From Streptomyces lydicus (lineage in GTDB: Bacteria > Actinomycetota > Actinomycetes > Streptomycetales > Streptomycetaceae): a stretch of 64,000 bases of DNA. The notes under the pieces were generated by a model. The model had not been told where the DNA came from. It did not search any database and was given only the letters and a program-made list of their open reading frames with translations. Both the position numbers and the translations under genes were made by a program. The DNA lies in NCBI RefSeq assembly GCF_004125265.1, contig NZ_RDTE01000003.1, forward strand, positions 434,001 to 498,000, given 5' to 3'. Of this stretch, positions 1 through 8,408 are shown piece after piece (the stretch's first letter is position 1; each line of letters opens with the position of its first letter).

Positions 1-42
1 GCCGACCCCGGCGAGCTGCTGACGGCCGGGGAGGGGGGATGA
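1..42 (+). CDS. 3' end of an upstream gene (partial)
   Basis: Frame 1 is open from the window edge and reads ADPGELLTAGEGG before a TGA at 40-42. That stop overlaps the next start codon as ATGA, the usual sign of translational coupling, so this is probably the last 13 codons of a co-transcribed gene. Family members next to GH65 phosphorylases are often HAD-type sugar-phosphate mutases, but nothing in 13 residues proves it here. Confidence 0.5.
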   Translation, partial: ADPGELLTAGEGG

Positions 43-2486
43 CGAGCGCCTGGACCTGGCCGTACGGCGGCCGGGGCGGGCGGATGACGCACCCCTGGGC
101 CTGGTCGTACGAGGGGTACGACCCGGAGGCGGAACGGCTGCGCGAAACGCTCTGCGCCCTCGGCAACGGCTACTTCGCCACCCGCGGCGCGGCGTCCGAG
201 GTGCCGGCCGGACCCGCGCACTACCCCGGCACCTACGCCGCCGGCTGCTACAACCGGCTCACCTCGCTGGTGGCGGGCCGCCCGGTCGAGAACGAGGACA
301 TGGTCAACCTCCCCAACTGGCTCCCGCTGCGCTACCGGATCTGCCCCGCCGACGCGGCTCCCGGCCCCTGGCTCTCCCCCGACCACCCGCAGCTGGCGGA
401 GCACCGGCAGACCCTGGACCTGCGGCACGGCACGCTGACCCGCTGGTCGGTCTACGAGGACGAGGCCGGCCGGCGGCTGACCGTCGAACAGTGCCGCCTG
501 GTGCACATGGGAGAACCCCATCTGGCCGCGCTGCGCACCTGTTTCCGGGCCCATGGGTGGGCGGGCACGGTGGAGGTGGAGTCCGGGATCGACGGTGCGG
601 TGCGCAATGCCGGCGTCGCGCGCTACCGCGAGCTGGCGGACCAGCATCTGACGGGGTGGGAGACCGGCAGCGAGCGGCCGGACACGGTGTGGCTGAGCTG
701 CCGCACCCTCGACTCGGACATCCGTATCGCGCTGGCAGCGCGGACCCGCGCCTCCTCCGGCCGGGGCGGGCCGCCCATGCCGCAGCTCACCGCGCTGGGG
801 GCGTTCCACACCCTGGTCCTGCCCCTCCCCCCGGACTCCCCCGCGGTCGTCGAGAAGACCGTGGCGCTGTTCACCTCACGCGACCCGGCGATCGAGAGCC
901 CGCGGCACGCGGCCGTGGACTGTGTGGCCCTGGCCCCGCACTTCCGGCAGTTGCGGGCGTCGCACCGCCGCGCCTGGGAGAACCTGTGGCAGCAGGCCAA
1001 GCTGGAGGTCCCGGGAGAGGCGGGCGGGATCCTGCGACTGCACCTCTTCCACCTCCTGCAGACCCTCTCGCCGCACACCGCCGAGCTGGATGCCGGGGTG
1101 CCGGCGAGGGGGCTGCACGGCGAGGCGTACCGCGGACATGTCTTCTGGGACGAGCTGTTCGTGCTGCCGTTCTTGAATCTGCACCTGCCGCAGGTCTCCC
1201 GCGCGCTGCTCGACTACCGCTACCGGCGGCTGCCCGCCGCCTGCCATGCCGCGCGGGAAGCGGGCCGCACCGGCGCGATGTACCCGTGGCAGAGCGCAGG
1301 CGACGGCCGTGAGGAGACCCAGCAGCTCCACCTCAACCCGCGCTCGGGGCGCTGGCTGCCCGACCACTCCCGGCTCCAGCACCACGTCGGGTCGGCGATC
1401 GCCTACAACGTGTGGCAGTACGGACAGGCCAGCGGCGACACGGAGTTCCTGCACACCAGGGGCGCGGAGATGCTGTTGCAGATCGCCCGCTTCTGGGCCG
1501 CCTGTGCCGTCTGGGACGCCGCCCTGGGCCGGTACCGCATCCGCGGTGTCGTCGGTCCGGACGAATACCACGACGGCTATCCGGACGCCGCCGCACCGGG
1601 GGTGGACGACAACGCCTACACCAATGTCACGGCGGCCTGGGTGCTGATGCGGGCCCTCGACCTCTGCCGCACGCTGCCCGAGGCCCATCAGCGGCAGCTC
1701 TACGAACGTCTCCAGCTCTGCCCGGAGGAGCCCGAGCGCTGGGAGGACATCTCCCACCGGCTCCATGTGCCCTACCACCGCGGGGTGATCAGCCAGTTCG
1801 CCGGATACGGGGACCTCGCCGAGCTGGACTGGCACGGATACCGGCAGCGCTACGGTGACATCCGGCGGCTGGACCGGATCCTGGAGGCGGAGGGCGACAC
1901 GGTCAACCGCTACCAGGCCTCCAAACAGGCCGATGTGCTGATGCTGGGCTATCTCTTCGCACCGTCGGAGCTCGCTTCGGTGTTCCGCCGGCTCGGCCAT
2001 CCGCTGGACGACGACATCTGGCACGCCACCGTCGACTACTACCTGCACCGCACCAGCCACGGCTCCACCCTCAGCGCCCTGGTCCACGCCTGGGTCCTGG
2101 CCCGCGTCCAGCGTCCCGACGCCTGGACGTTCTGCGAGGAGGCGCTGGCCGGGGATGTGGCGGACGTCCAGGGCGGCACCACCGCGGAGGGCATCCACCT
2201 GGGGGCGATGGCCGGCACCCTGGATTTCGTCCAGCGCGGGATGACCGGCCTGGAGACCCGCGACCAGGCGCTGTGGCTCGATCCGGCGCCGCTGCCGGAG
2301 CTCTCGAAGTTCGGGGTCCGCATCCGCTTCCGGCGCCACTGGGACATCGATCTGCGCATCCGGGCCGAGCAGGTGCGGATCGCGGTTCCGGCCTCCGAGA
2401 ACGCCGCGGTGCGGGTCAGACTGCGCGACCGCTCGTTCTCGCTGGCGCCCGGTACGTCCCGCCGGCTCGATCTGCCCGGCGACTGA
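39..2486 (+). CDS. Glycoside hydrolase family 65 disaccharide phosphorylase (kojibiose/trehalose/maltose phosphorylase type)
   Basis: An 815-residue cytoplasmic enzyme of the size usual for GH65 phosphorylases, which split an alpha-linked glucose disaccharide with phosphate to give beta-glucose 1-phosphate. The N-terminal beta-sandwich is followed by the (alpha/alpha)6 barrel. The general acid Glu is in GPDEYHDG near residue 508. KQADVLMLGYLF and HGSTLSALVHAW near residues 628 and 672 match the phosphate-binding part, which argues for phosphorolysis over hydrolysis. The start at 39 has a GGGGAGG ribosome site and overlaps the upstream stop; an ATG at 84 would remove only 15 poorly conserved residues. 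Which disaccharide it uses cannot be read from the sequence. An upstream partner phosphoglucomutase would make the pair a complete salvage route. Confidence 0.88.
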   Translation: MTSAWTWPYGGRGGRMTHPWAWSYEGYDPEAERLRETLCALGNGYFATRGAASEVPAGPAHYPGTYAAGCYNRLTSLVAGRPVENEDMVNLPNWLPLRYRICPADAAPGPWLSPDHPQLAEHRQTLDLRHGTLTRWSVYEDEAGRRLTVEQCRLVHMGEPHLAALRTCFRAHGWAGTVEVESGIDGAVRNAGVARYRELADQHLTGWETGSERPDTVWLSCRTLDSDIRIALAARTRASSGRGGPPMPQLTALGAFHTLVLPLPPDSPAVVEKTVALFTSRDPAIESPRHAAVDCVALAPHFRQLRASHRRAWENLWQQAKLEVPGEAGGILRLHLFHLLQTLSPHTAELDAGVPARGLHGEAYRGHVFWDELFVLPFLNLHLPQVSRALLDYRYRRLPAACHAAREAGRTGAMYPWQSAGDGREETQQLHLNPRSGRWLPDHSRLQHHVGSAIAYNVWQYGQASGDTEFLHTRGAEMLLQIARFWAACAVWDAALGRYRIRGVVGPDEYHDGYPDAAAPGVDDNAYTNVTAAWVLMRALDLCRTLPEAHQRQLYERLQLCPEEPERWEDISHRLHVPYHRGVISQFAGYGDLAELDWHGYRQRYGDIRRLDRILEAEGDTVNRYQASKQADVLMLGYLFAPSELASVFRRLGHPLDDDIWHATVDYYLHRTSHGSTLSALVHAWVLARVQRPDAWTFCEEALAGDVADVQGGTTAEGIHLGAMAGTLDFVQRGMTGLETRDQALWLDPAPLPELSKFGVRIRFRRHWDIDLRIRAEQVRIAVPASENAAVRVRLRDRSFSLAPGTSRRLDLPGD

Positions 2487-2536
2487 CCGAGGCCGAAGGG
2501 CTGAGGCCGAAGGGCCTGCCGGACACGGCCCGTCCG

Positions 2537-2572
2537 CCGGTCACGGCTCACCGGCCGGTCACGGCTCACCGG
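2537..2572. repeat. Two 18-base direct repeats between convergent genes
   Basis: The unit CCGGTCACGGCTCACCGG occurs twice head to tail. The 165-base gap between the phosphorylase and the collagenase is otherwise GC-rich filler with no gene; each unit can form a short CCGG-based hairpin, so it may serve as a weak bidirectional terminator. Confidence 0.7.
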
Positions 2573-2651
2573 CCGGACGCGGCCCGCCCCCGCCGGACAC
2601 GGCCCGCCGGTCGCACGACGGGCCGTGCCACCGCCGGGGACGGCGGCGTTC

Positions 2652-5006
2652 TCACCGCCGCAGCGGGCCCTCGCAGCGGAAGTCCGCGGTGCCGGCCCGG
2701 CCCGTGGACCAGATATCGGTGGGGCCGAAGGAGCAGTTCATGTCGGTGAAGTTGTTCGCGGCGGGCTTGGTGCGGTCCAGGATGAAGTAGTCGACGGTTT
2801 CGGCCATGTCCTTGAAGACCTGGCCGGGGTCACCGGAGTTGGCGAGGTTGGCGGTGATCCGGCCGGTGCAGGTGAACCGGCCGATGCCCGGGTCGCCGTC
2901 GTCCTTGCAGACGGGCGTGTTGGCGGTGGCGGCGGCGAAGGCGCTCTGCACCTCGGCGGGGGTGGCGAACTTCAGGGATCCGTTGGGGGTGAACGTCGTG
3001 TCCGGTACGAAGAGGTCGTCGACGATGGCGATCTGCGCGTCGAGGAAGGCGTCGTACTGCTGCTGCAGCCCCGCGTCGGATCCCATGCGGTTGCGCCAGG
3101 AGTCGAAGGCGGCCGGGTCGTTGGCCCGCAGGTACCGGTACATCTCCTGGAGCATCGCGGGGTGGTCGCGCCACAGGAACTCGAAGAACGTCCCGGCGTA
3201 GGAGTAGAAGCGGAAGCCGTCGCGGTCGTACGTCGCGTGCAGGAACTCGTTGATGCTCATACGGGCCTTGCCGTCCGCGGTGTCCGCGATGATGTCGCGG
3301 ACGAGTGACCGGCGCACGGCGATGCCGTTGTCACGGGTCGAGCCGTCGAAGAACTCGGCGCTGCCCTCGTCCATGGCGGTGGTGCGGTCGCCCTCGTACC
3401 AGGGGCCCTCGCCGAAGAAGCCGGGGACGGCGAAGCGGCCGTTGAGGTAGTGCACGTACTCGTGCCGGAAGAGCTCTTCGAGGGTGAGGCTGGAGTCCTG
3501 GGGGACGCGCCGCTGGTAGGTGTAGAAGGTCGCGCCCTGCTCGATGTAGACGCCGCCGTTGTTGGTGCCCATCCCGGTGAGCATCGGGTGGTAGACCTCG
3601 TAATCGGCGCGGGAGGCGTACAGGACGATGGTGAGCGTGGTGTTGGGATCGCCCGCCAGCGGTTCCGTGGTGCCGAGCACCCGGTGGAACTGGGCCCTGA
3701 CCTGCTTGGACGCGTAGTAGAGCTGGTCGACGACGGCGCGGTCGAGGGCGGTGCGGACCGTGATGGCGCCGTTGTCGTAGGAGTAGGTGCGCGGGAAGAT
3801 CCGCTTTTCGATGTCGTCCTTGCACACCGCGTACGGCTTGCAGGCATCGAAGAAGATCAGCCAGCCGGCGACCTTGGCCCAGGGTTCGCTGCCGTCGCCG
3901 AAGTTGCTCACGAGGGTGGGGAGGAGGGCGCCGAGGTCGGTGACGATGGCCGGTTTGAGGGAGTCGATCTGGCCGAAGCGGCCGTACTCCCCGAGCGCGT
4001 CGCGTACCGCCCAGGCGTTGGGTGTCCCCTTGAGGTGGGTGTATCCGGCGAACGCCTTGAAGGCGGCACGGTAGGTGGGGTCGGCGGCGGCCGCGTACTG
4101 GAAGGCGGTGTCCTTGTTGCCGGGGTAGACGCCCAGGTAGTTGACGGAGAGCGCGGCGAGGGCGGCGTTGCCCCAGGCCGGATCCTTGTGGGTGGCGGGG
4201 TGGGCCGCGTCCATGGTGGCCAGAACCCGCTGGATCAGGTCGAGTTGGTGCTGGCGCAGGCCCGGGGCGCTGGCGGCGTAGAGGGCTTCGCGCAGGGTGT
4301 CGGCGTTGGCCCGGGTGACGTCGAAGGTGCGGGCCGCGGTGCCGAAGGCCTCGACCGCGCGGCGTACGGCGTCGACGGTGGGGGCGTCGGTGGTGTCGAT
4401 CTCGTCGTGTGCGAAGTCCTGGTAGGCCACCGCGTGCAGGTACGTGAACATCTCGTACAGATGGCTGGTGTTCTTGCCGTCATGGGCGGCGGCGAGGCCG
4501 GTGATGCGACGGGCCACCGCCTGGACGTGGGCGTCGGACATGACGGGGATGAGCCGGGGGTCCCAGGTCCACACGAGGGTGCGCAGGCAGTCGTCGGCCG
4601 TGACGGCCGGGTCGGCGAGGAAGTCCGCGAACTGTTCGGGGTTCAGGCCGGTGATGCCGTCGAGGGTGCAGGGGGCGACCTCGGGTCTCGGGCCCTGCGG
4701 CGGGCCCGCGGGCTTGGTCTGCGGGCCCGGTATGCGGCCTCTCTCGACGAGGGCACGGGGCGCCGGCGCCGGGGAGGCGTCGGACTTCGGGGCCCTGGCG
4801 AGGCGTTGGGCGTGGTCGAAGGGGTTGGCGGTGGAGGCGGCGGGCCGGTGGCCGGGCTGCGCCGCCCGGGCCTGCTGCGAGGAGGTGGCCGACGGGTGGG
4901 GTGCCGCCTGGGCGGCCTGGACGGCCGGCAGGGCGAGGGTGGTGGCGAGCGTGGTGGCGAGGGTCGCGGCCAGCAGGACGCTGCGCGGCAGACGCGAAGG
5001 GGGCAC
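2652..5006 (-). CDS. Secreted collagenase, peptidase family M9
   Basis: A 784-residue zinc metalloprotease that cuts triple-helical collagen outside the cell. I start it at the GTG at 5006, which has GGAGG five bases upstream and places a clear signal peptide at the N-terminus (RLPRSVLLAATLATTLATTL, then AVQAAQA). The longer reading from 5081 would bury that signal behind 25 polar residues. An M9 activator domain fills about residues 90-480. The zinc site is HEYVH near residue 516, with the third ligand Glu in EGSAEFF about 33 residues on. The C-terminal 100 residues have four Cys and no PKD or collagen-binding domain, unlike clostridial ColG/ColH. It is divergent from an aminopeptidase P and next to hydroxyproline genes, fitting use of collagen peptides. 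Confidence 0.9.
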   Translation of the reverse strand: MPPSRLPRSVLLAATLATTLATTLALPAVQAAQAAPHPSATSSQQARAAQPGHRPAASTANPFDHAQRLARAPKSDASPAPAPRALVERGRIPGPQTKPAGPPQGPRPEVAPCTLDGITGLNPEQFADFLADPAVTADDCLRTLVWTWDPRLIPVMSDAHVQAVARRITGLAAAHDGKNTSHLYEMFTYLHAVAYQDFAHDEIDTTDAPTVDAVRRAVEAFGTAARTFDVTRANADTLREALYAASAPGLRQHQLDLIQRVLATMDAAHPATHKDPAWGNAALAALSVNYLGVYPGNKDTAFQYAAAADPTYRAAFKAFAGYTHLKGTPNAWAVRDALGEYGRFGQIDSLKPAIVTDLGALLPTLVSNFGDGSEPWAKVAGWLIFFDACKPYAVCKDDIEKRIFPRTYSYDNGAITVRTALDRAVVDQLYYASKQVRAQFHRVLGTTEPLAGDPNTTLTIVLYASRADYEVYHPMLTGMGTNNGGVYIEQGATFYTYQRRVPQDSSLTLEELFRHEYVHYLNGRFAVPGFFGEGPWYEGDRTTAMDEGSAEFFDGSTRDNGIAVRRSLVRDIIADTADGKARMSINEFLHATYDRDGFRFYSYAGTFFEFLWRDHPAMLQEMYRYLRANDPAAFDSWRNRMGSDAGLQQQYDAFLDAQIAIVDDLFVPDTTFTPNGSLKFATPAEVQSAFAAATANTPVCKDDGDPGIGRFTCTGRITANLANSGDPGQVFKDMAETVDYFILDRTKPAANNFTDMNCSFGPTDIWSTGRAGTADFRCEGPLRR

Positions 5007-5144
5007 CTGAACCTCCGGGAGGGGGTGGGGGGTTGTGTGCAGAGGGAGGCGGTGGCCTTCACTCCACGAGGTGTGACCCATAACATAGTAATGTGAAATT
5101 GCACTGACAAGGCTTCAGGTAGCTTTCTTTACCGGAGGTGTACT
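5007..5144. promoter_or_regulatory. Divergent promoter region of collagenase and aminopeptidase P
   Basis: This 138-base AT-richer spacer contains TAACAT and CATAGT, plausible -10 boxes, near 5081-5090. GTGACCCATAAC at 5073-5084 matches 9 of 12 bases of the motif GTGACATnnTAC found upstream of the hydroxyproline genes. A GGAGG at 5134-5138 serves the TTG start at 5145. The placement suggests joint control of both genes, but the operator match is weak. Confidence 0.45.
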
Positions 5145-6530
5145 TTGCCCTCGCGTGCTCCCCAACTCCACACCGGCAGCCACGACTTGCCGGTGTCGGA
5201 CGCCCTCGCCGCCTTCATGGCCGGCCGGTGGGCCGCCGCCCCGCCCCCCGACGGGCCCCGCGTCCCGGGCTTCGACCGGTTCGCCGGCCGCCGGGCCCGG
5301 CTCGCCGCACGCTTCCCCGGCGAGCGGCTGACCGTCCCCGCCGGGGAGTCGAAGGTCCGCTCCCACGACTGCGATCACCGCTTCCGCCCGCACAGCGCCT
5401 ACGCCTGGCTGACCGGGCTGACGGGCGAGGACCAGCCGGGGCACGTCCTGGTACTGGAACCGGACGGCGAGGCGGTGCTGTACCTGCGGCCGCGGCCGCC
5501 GCGGGACGGCGGTGGCGCGTTCTACCGGGACCGCCGGCACGGCGAGTTCTGGGTGGGCCGCCGCCCCGATCTCGCCGAGGCCGAACGCCTCACCGGCCTG
5601 CGCTGTGCGCATCTGGACGACCTCGCACCTCACCGGCCCGGACGGGACGCCGCCCACGACGCCGAACTCGCCTCCGTGCTCAGCGAGTTGCGACTGGTGA
5701 AGGACGACTGGGAGGTGTCTCAGCTCCAGGAGGCCGTCGCGCACACCACCACCGGCTTCGAGGATGTCGTACGGTCCCTCCCCACCGCACTGCGCCACCC
5801 GCGCGGCGAACGCTGGATCGAGGGGGTCTTCCAGCTGCGCGCCCGCGCCGAGGGCAACGGCACCGGGTACGAGACGATCGCCGCCGCCGGCGCCCACGCC
5901 TGTGTGCTCCACTGGACCCGCAACGACGGTCCGCTCGACCCCGGCCAGTTGCTGCTGCTGGACGCGGGCGTGGAGACCGACACGCTGTACACCGCCGACC
6001 TCACCCGCACCCTGCCGCTCTCCGGGCGCTTCTCCCCCGTCCAGCGCCGGGTGTACGAGCTGGTGCTCGCCGCCCAGGAGGCGGGCATCGCCGCCCTCAG
6101 GCCGGGCGCGAGCTTCCGGGACTTCCACCGGGCCTGCAGCGGCGTCCTGGCCGAGGGGCTGGCCGACTGGGGCGTCCTGCGCATCCCGGCGCGTGAGGCG
6201 CTTGCCGCCGACAGCGGCCTGTACCGGCGCTACACGCTGTGCAGTTCGGGCCATATGCTCGGGCTCGATGTGCACGACTGCGCCCGGGCCCGTGCGGAGC
6301 AGTACCTGGACGGCGTCCTGACACAGGGGCAGGTCCTGACCGTGGAACCGGGGCTCTATTTCCAGCCCGACGACGAGACCCTGCCCCGCGAGCTGCGCGG
6401 TATCGGGGTCCGGATCGAGGACGATCTGGTGATCACCTCGGACGGTGCCCGGCTGATGTCGTCGGCGCTGCCGCGCACCGCCGACGGGGTGGAGGAGTGG
6501 ATGGACGGGCTCCTCACCGGGCGGGACTGA
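5145..6530 (+). CDS. pepP: Xaa-Pro aminopeptidase (aminopeptidase P, M24B)
   Basis: A 461-residue cytoplasmic dimetal peptidase that removes an N-terminal residue preceding proline or hydroxyproline. The N-terminal AMP_N domain (about 1-180) is followed by the pita-bread domain. The metal ligands are all visible: Asp in LLLDAGVE and TADLTRT, His in SSGHMLGLDVHD, Glu in LTVEPGLYF and in GVRIEDD. The TTG start at 5145 is chosen because GGAGG lies six bases before it and no better start exists. Collagen fragments are rich in Xaa-Pro and Xaa-Hyp bonds, which most peptidases cannot cut, so its divergent pairing with a collagenase is functionally sensible. It could also simply be a housekeeping copy. 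Confidence 0.9.
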   Translation: MPSRAPQLHTGSHDLPVSDALAAFMAGRWAAAPPPDGPRVPGFDRFAGRRARLAARFPGERLTVPAGESKVRSHDCDHRFRPHSAYAWLTGLTGEDQPGHVLVLEPDGEAVLYLRPRPPRDGGGAFYRDRRHGEFWVGRRPDLAEAERLTGLRCAHLDDLAPHRPGRDAAHDAELASVLSELRLVKDDWEVSQLQEAVAHTTTGFEDVVRSLPTALRHPRGERWIEGVFQLRARAEGNGTGYETIAAAGAHACVLHWTRNDGPLDPGQLLLLDAGVETDTLYTADLTRTLPLSGRFSPVQRRVYELVLAAQEAGIAALRPGASFRDFHRACSGVLAEGLADWGVLRIPAREALAADSGLYRRYTLCSSGHMLGLDVHDCARARAEQYLDGVLTQGQVLTVEPGLYFQPDDETLPRELRGIGVRIEDDLVITSDGARLMSSALPRTADGVEEWMDGLLTGRD

Positions 6531-6541
6531 GCGGGCCGACC

Positions 6542-6576
6542 GGGCCGACCGGGTTCCCCGTCCGCCCGGTCGGCCC
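6542..6576. terminator. Bidirectional terminator hairpin
   Basis: GGGCCGACCGGG at 6542-6553 pairs perfectly with CCCGGTCGGCCC at 6565-6576 around an 11-base loop. It lies in the 51-base gap between the convergent aminopeptidase P and GntR genes. There is no T run, as usual in high-GC actinobacteria. Confidence 0.7.
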
Positions 6577-6581
6577 GGCGG

Positions 6582-7298
6582 TCAGCCCCGGCGGGCGGCC
6601 TGCGCCCGCTGCGGCCGCGGTACCAGCGGTTCCTCGCGGCCCTGGGCCCACAGCGAGCGGACATGACCGAGGTGGCGGGCCATACAGGCCTCGGCCGCCT
6701 CGGCGTCACCCGTCAGCATCACATCGAGCAGTTCGACGTGCTCCTCGGCAGAGGGCAGCAGTTGATTGCGCTCGTCGAGGCGGGTGAGGCCGTAGAGACG
6801 GGAGCGCTTGCGCAGGTCCCCGACCGTCTCGACCAGGCGGTCGTTGCCGCTGAGGCCGAGCAGTTCGAGGTGGAAGCGGCGGTCGGCCTCCAGGTAGCCG
6901 ATGAGGTCGTGCCCGCGGGCGGCGGCGACGATCTCCAAGGCGGCCGGGCGCAGGGCCTCCAGCTGTGCCGGGTCGGCGGTACGGGTGACCTGGCCGACGA
7001 CCGGGACCTCGATCAGGGCACGGATCTCGGTGTACTGGTCGAGGTCGCGCTCGCTCACCTCGGTGATCCGGAAGCCCTTGTTGCGTACCGGCTCGACCAG
7101 CCCCTCGCGGGCGAGGTCGAGCATCGCCTCGCGTACCGGGGTGGCGGAGACCCCGAAGTCCGCGGCGAGGCCCGGTGCCGAGTAGACCGACCCCGGGCAC
7201 AGCTCCCCCGCGATCAGGGCCGCGCGCAGTTGATGGGCGACCTGGTCGCGAAGCCGCTCCTGCGCGGTGATCAGGCTGCGGTGCTTGAGTTCACCCAT
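6582..7298 (-). CDS. GntR-family (FadR/VanR subgroup) regulator, probable hydroxyproline operon repressor
   Basis: A 238-residue DNA-binding protein. The winged helix covers about residues 10-75, with the recognition segment FGVSATPVREAMLDLAREG; an all-helical FCD ligand domain follows to about residue 220. The ATG start has GGAGG seven bases upstream. It is the last gene on the same strand as the hydroxyproline genes, and the motif GTGACATTGTAC lies 33 bases before its start, so it probably represses itself and the operon and releases DNA on binding a pathway metabolite. FCD regulators typically bind carboxylates and metal. The ligand and target assignment are inferred from position and the shared motif. 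Confidence 0.85.
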   Translation of the reverse strand: MGELKHRSLITAQERLRDQVAHQLRAALIAGELCPGSVYSAPGLAADFGVSATPVREAMLDLAREGLVEPVRNKGFRITEVSERDLDQYTEIRALIEVPVVGQVTRTADPAQLEALRPAALEIVAAARGHDLIGYLEADRRFHLELLGLSGNDRLVETVGDLRKRSRLYGLTRLDERNQLLPSAEEHVELLDVMLTGDAEAAEACMARHLGHVRSLWAQGREEPLVPRPQRAQAARRG

Positions 7299-7330
7299 CG
7301 TGGTCCTCCGAATTGGCGCGGAGTGCCAGC

Positions 7331-7342
7331 GTACAATGTCAC
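7331..7342 (-). promoter_or_regulatory. Candidate operator upstream of the GntR gene
   Basis: On the minus strand this reads GTGACATTGTAC, matching sites at 9334-9345 and 12350-12361. It is also the core of the near-palindrome CAATGTCACGTTG at 7334-7346. CATTGT inside it could be a -10 box, so a bound repressor would block the promoter. Confidence 0.5.
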
Positions 7343-7393
7343 GTTGCGCGAACTCCCCGGTGGCGGGCGGCCGTCGGCCTCACGGGCCGTGCG

Positions 7394-8395
7394 TCACAGC
7401 ATGAACCCCGCGGGGAACGGATCGGACGGGTCGAGGAAGTACTGCGCGGTGCCGGTCACCCAGGCCCGGCCGGTGACGGTGGGCACGACGGCCGGGAACG
7501 GGCCGGCCGTGGTGCTGGAGACGAGGCGGCCGGTGAACTCCGTTCCGATGAACGACTCGTTGACGAAGTCCTGGTGGAGCGGGAGTTCGCCGCGTGCGTG
7601 CAGCTGCGCCATCCGCGCGGAGGTGCCCGTACCGCACGGCGAGCGGTCGAACCACCCGGGGTGGATGGCCATCGCGTGCCGGGAGCGGGCGGCGTTCGAC
7701 CCCGGCGCGGCGAAGTAGATGTGCTTGAGGCCGCCGATCCGCTCGTCCTCGGGATGGACCGGCCGGTCGGTGGCGTTCACGGCCTCCATGAGGGCGAGTC
7801 CGGCGGCGAGGATGTCGTCCTTGCGGGCCCGGTCGAAGGGCAGGCCGACGCTGTCCAGCGGCAGGATCGCGTAGAAGTTGCCACCGTAGGCGAGGTCATA
7901 GCTCAGTGTGCCGTAGCCCGGGACGGCGATCTTGCGGTCCAGTCCGGCGCAGAAGGCGGGCACATTGGTGAGGGTGACGGCCGTGGCCGCCCCGTCCCTC
8001 ACCTGCACCTCCGCGGTGACCAGCCCGGCGGGGGTGTCGAGCCGCACCCTGGTCACGGGTTCTTGGACCTCCACCATGCCGGTCTCGACGAGGACGGTGG
8101 CCACACCGATCGTGCCGTGACCGCACATCGGGAGGAAGCCGGAGACCTCGATGAACAGGACGCCGTAGTCGGCGTCGGGCCGGGTCGGCGGCTGGAGGAT
8201 CGCGCCGCTCATGGCGGCATGGCCGCGCGGCTCGTACATCAGCAGGGTGCGGAGGGCGTCGCGGTGCTCGGCGAAGTGCAGCCGGCGCTCGGCCATGGTG
8301 GCGCCGGGGACGGTGCCGATGCCGCCGGTGATGACGCGGGTGGGCATGCCCTCGGTGTGGGAGTCGACGGCGTGGAAGACGTGGCGGGTGCGCAT
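7394..8395 (-). CDS. 4-hydroxyproline 2-epimerase (proline racemase family)
   Basis: A 333-residue cofactor-independent enzyme that interconverts trans-4-hydroxy-L-proline and cis-4-hydroxy-D-proline through two active-site thiols. Both catalytic cysteines are present: MCGHGTIG near residue 90 and SPCGTGTSA near residue 253. A Cys in the second position separates epimerases and racemases from the Thr-type dehydratases of this family. The ATG at 8395 has AAGGAG nine bases upstream. It lies 13 bases downstream of the deaminase gene, so the two are co-transcribed. Context with the D-hydroxyproline dehydrogenase makes the hydroxyproline role much more likely than proline racemase. Confidence 0.9.
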   Translation of the reverse strand: MRTRHVFHAVDSHTEGMPTRVITGGIGTVPGATMAERRLHFAEHRDALRTLLMYEPRGHAAMSGAILQPPTRPDADYGVLFIEVSGFLPMCGHGTIGVATVLVETGMVEVQEPVTRVRLDTPAGLVTAEVQVRDGAATAVTLTNVPAFCAGLDRKIAVPGYGTLSYDLAYGGNFYAILPLDSVGLPFDRARKDDILAAGLALMEAVNATDRPVHPEDERIGGLKHIYFAAPGSNAARSRHAMAIHPGWFDRSPCGTGTSARMAQLHARGELPLHQDFVNESFIGTEFTGRLVSSTTAGPFPAVVPTVTGRAWVTGTAQYFLDPSDPFPAGFML

Positions 8396-8408
8396 GGCGA
8401 GCTCCTTC

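Noticed and set aside
876..2339. A 487-codon open frame opposite the GH65 gene
   Set aside because: It is an antisense shadow of a high-GC gene; low-complexity Val/Gly/Arg composition, no ribosome site and no motifs, while the plus strand has clear GH65 motifs.
3450..5096. A 548-codon frame opposite the collagenase
   Set aside because: Composition is Gly/Val/Arg shadow and the zinc protease on the minus strand explains the region fully.
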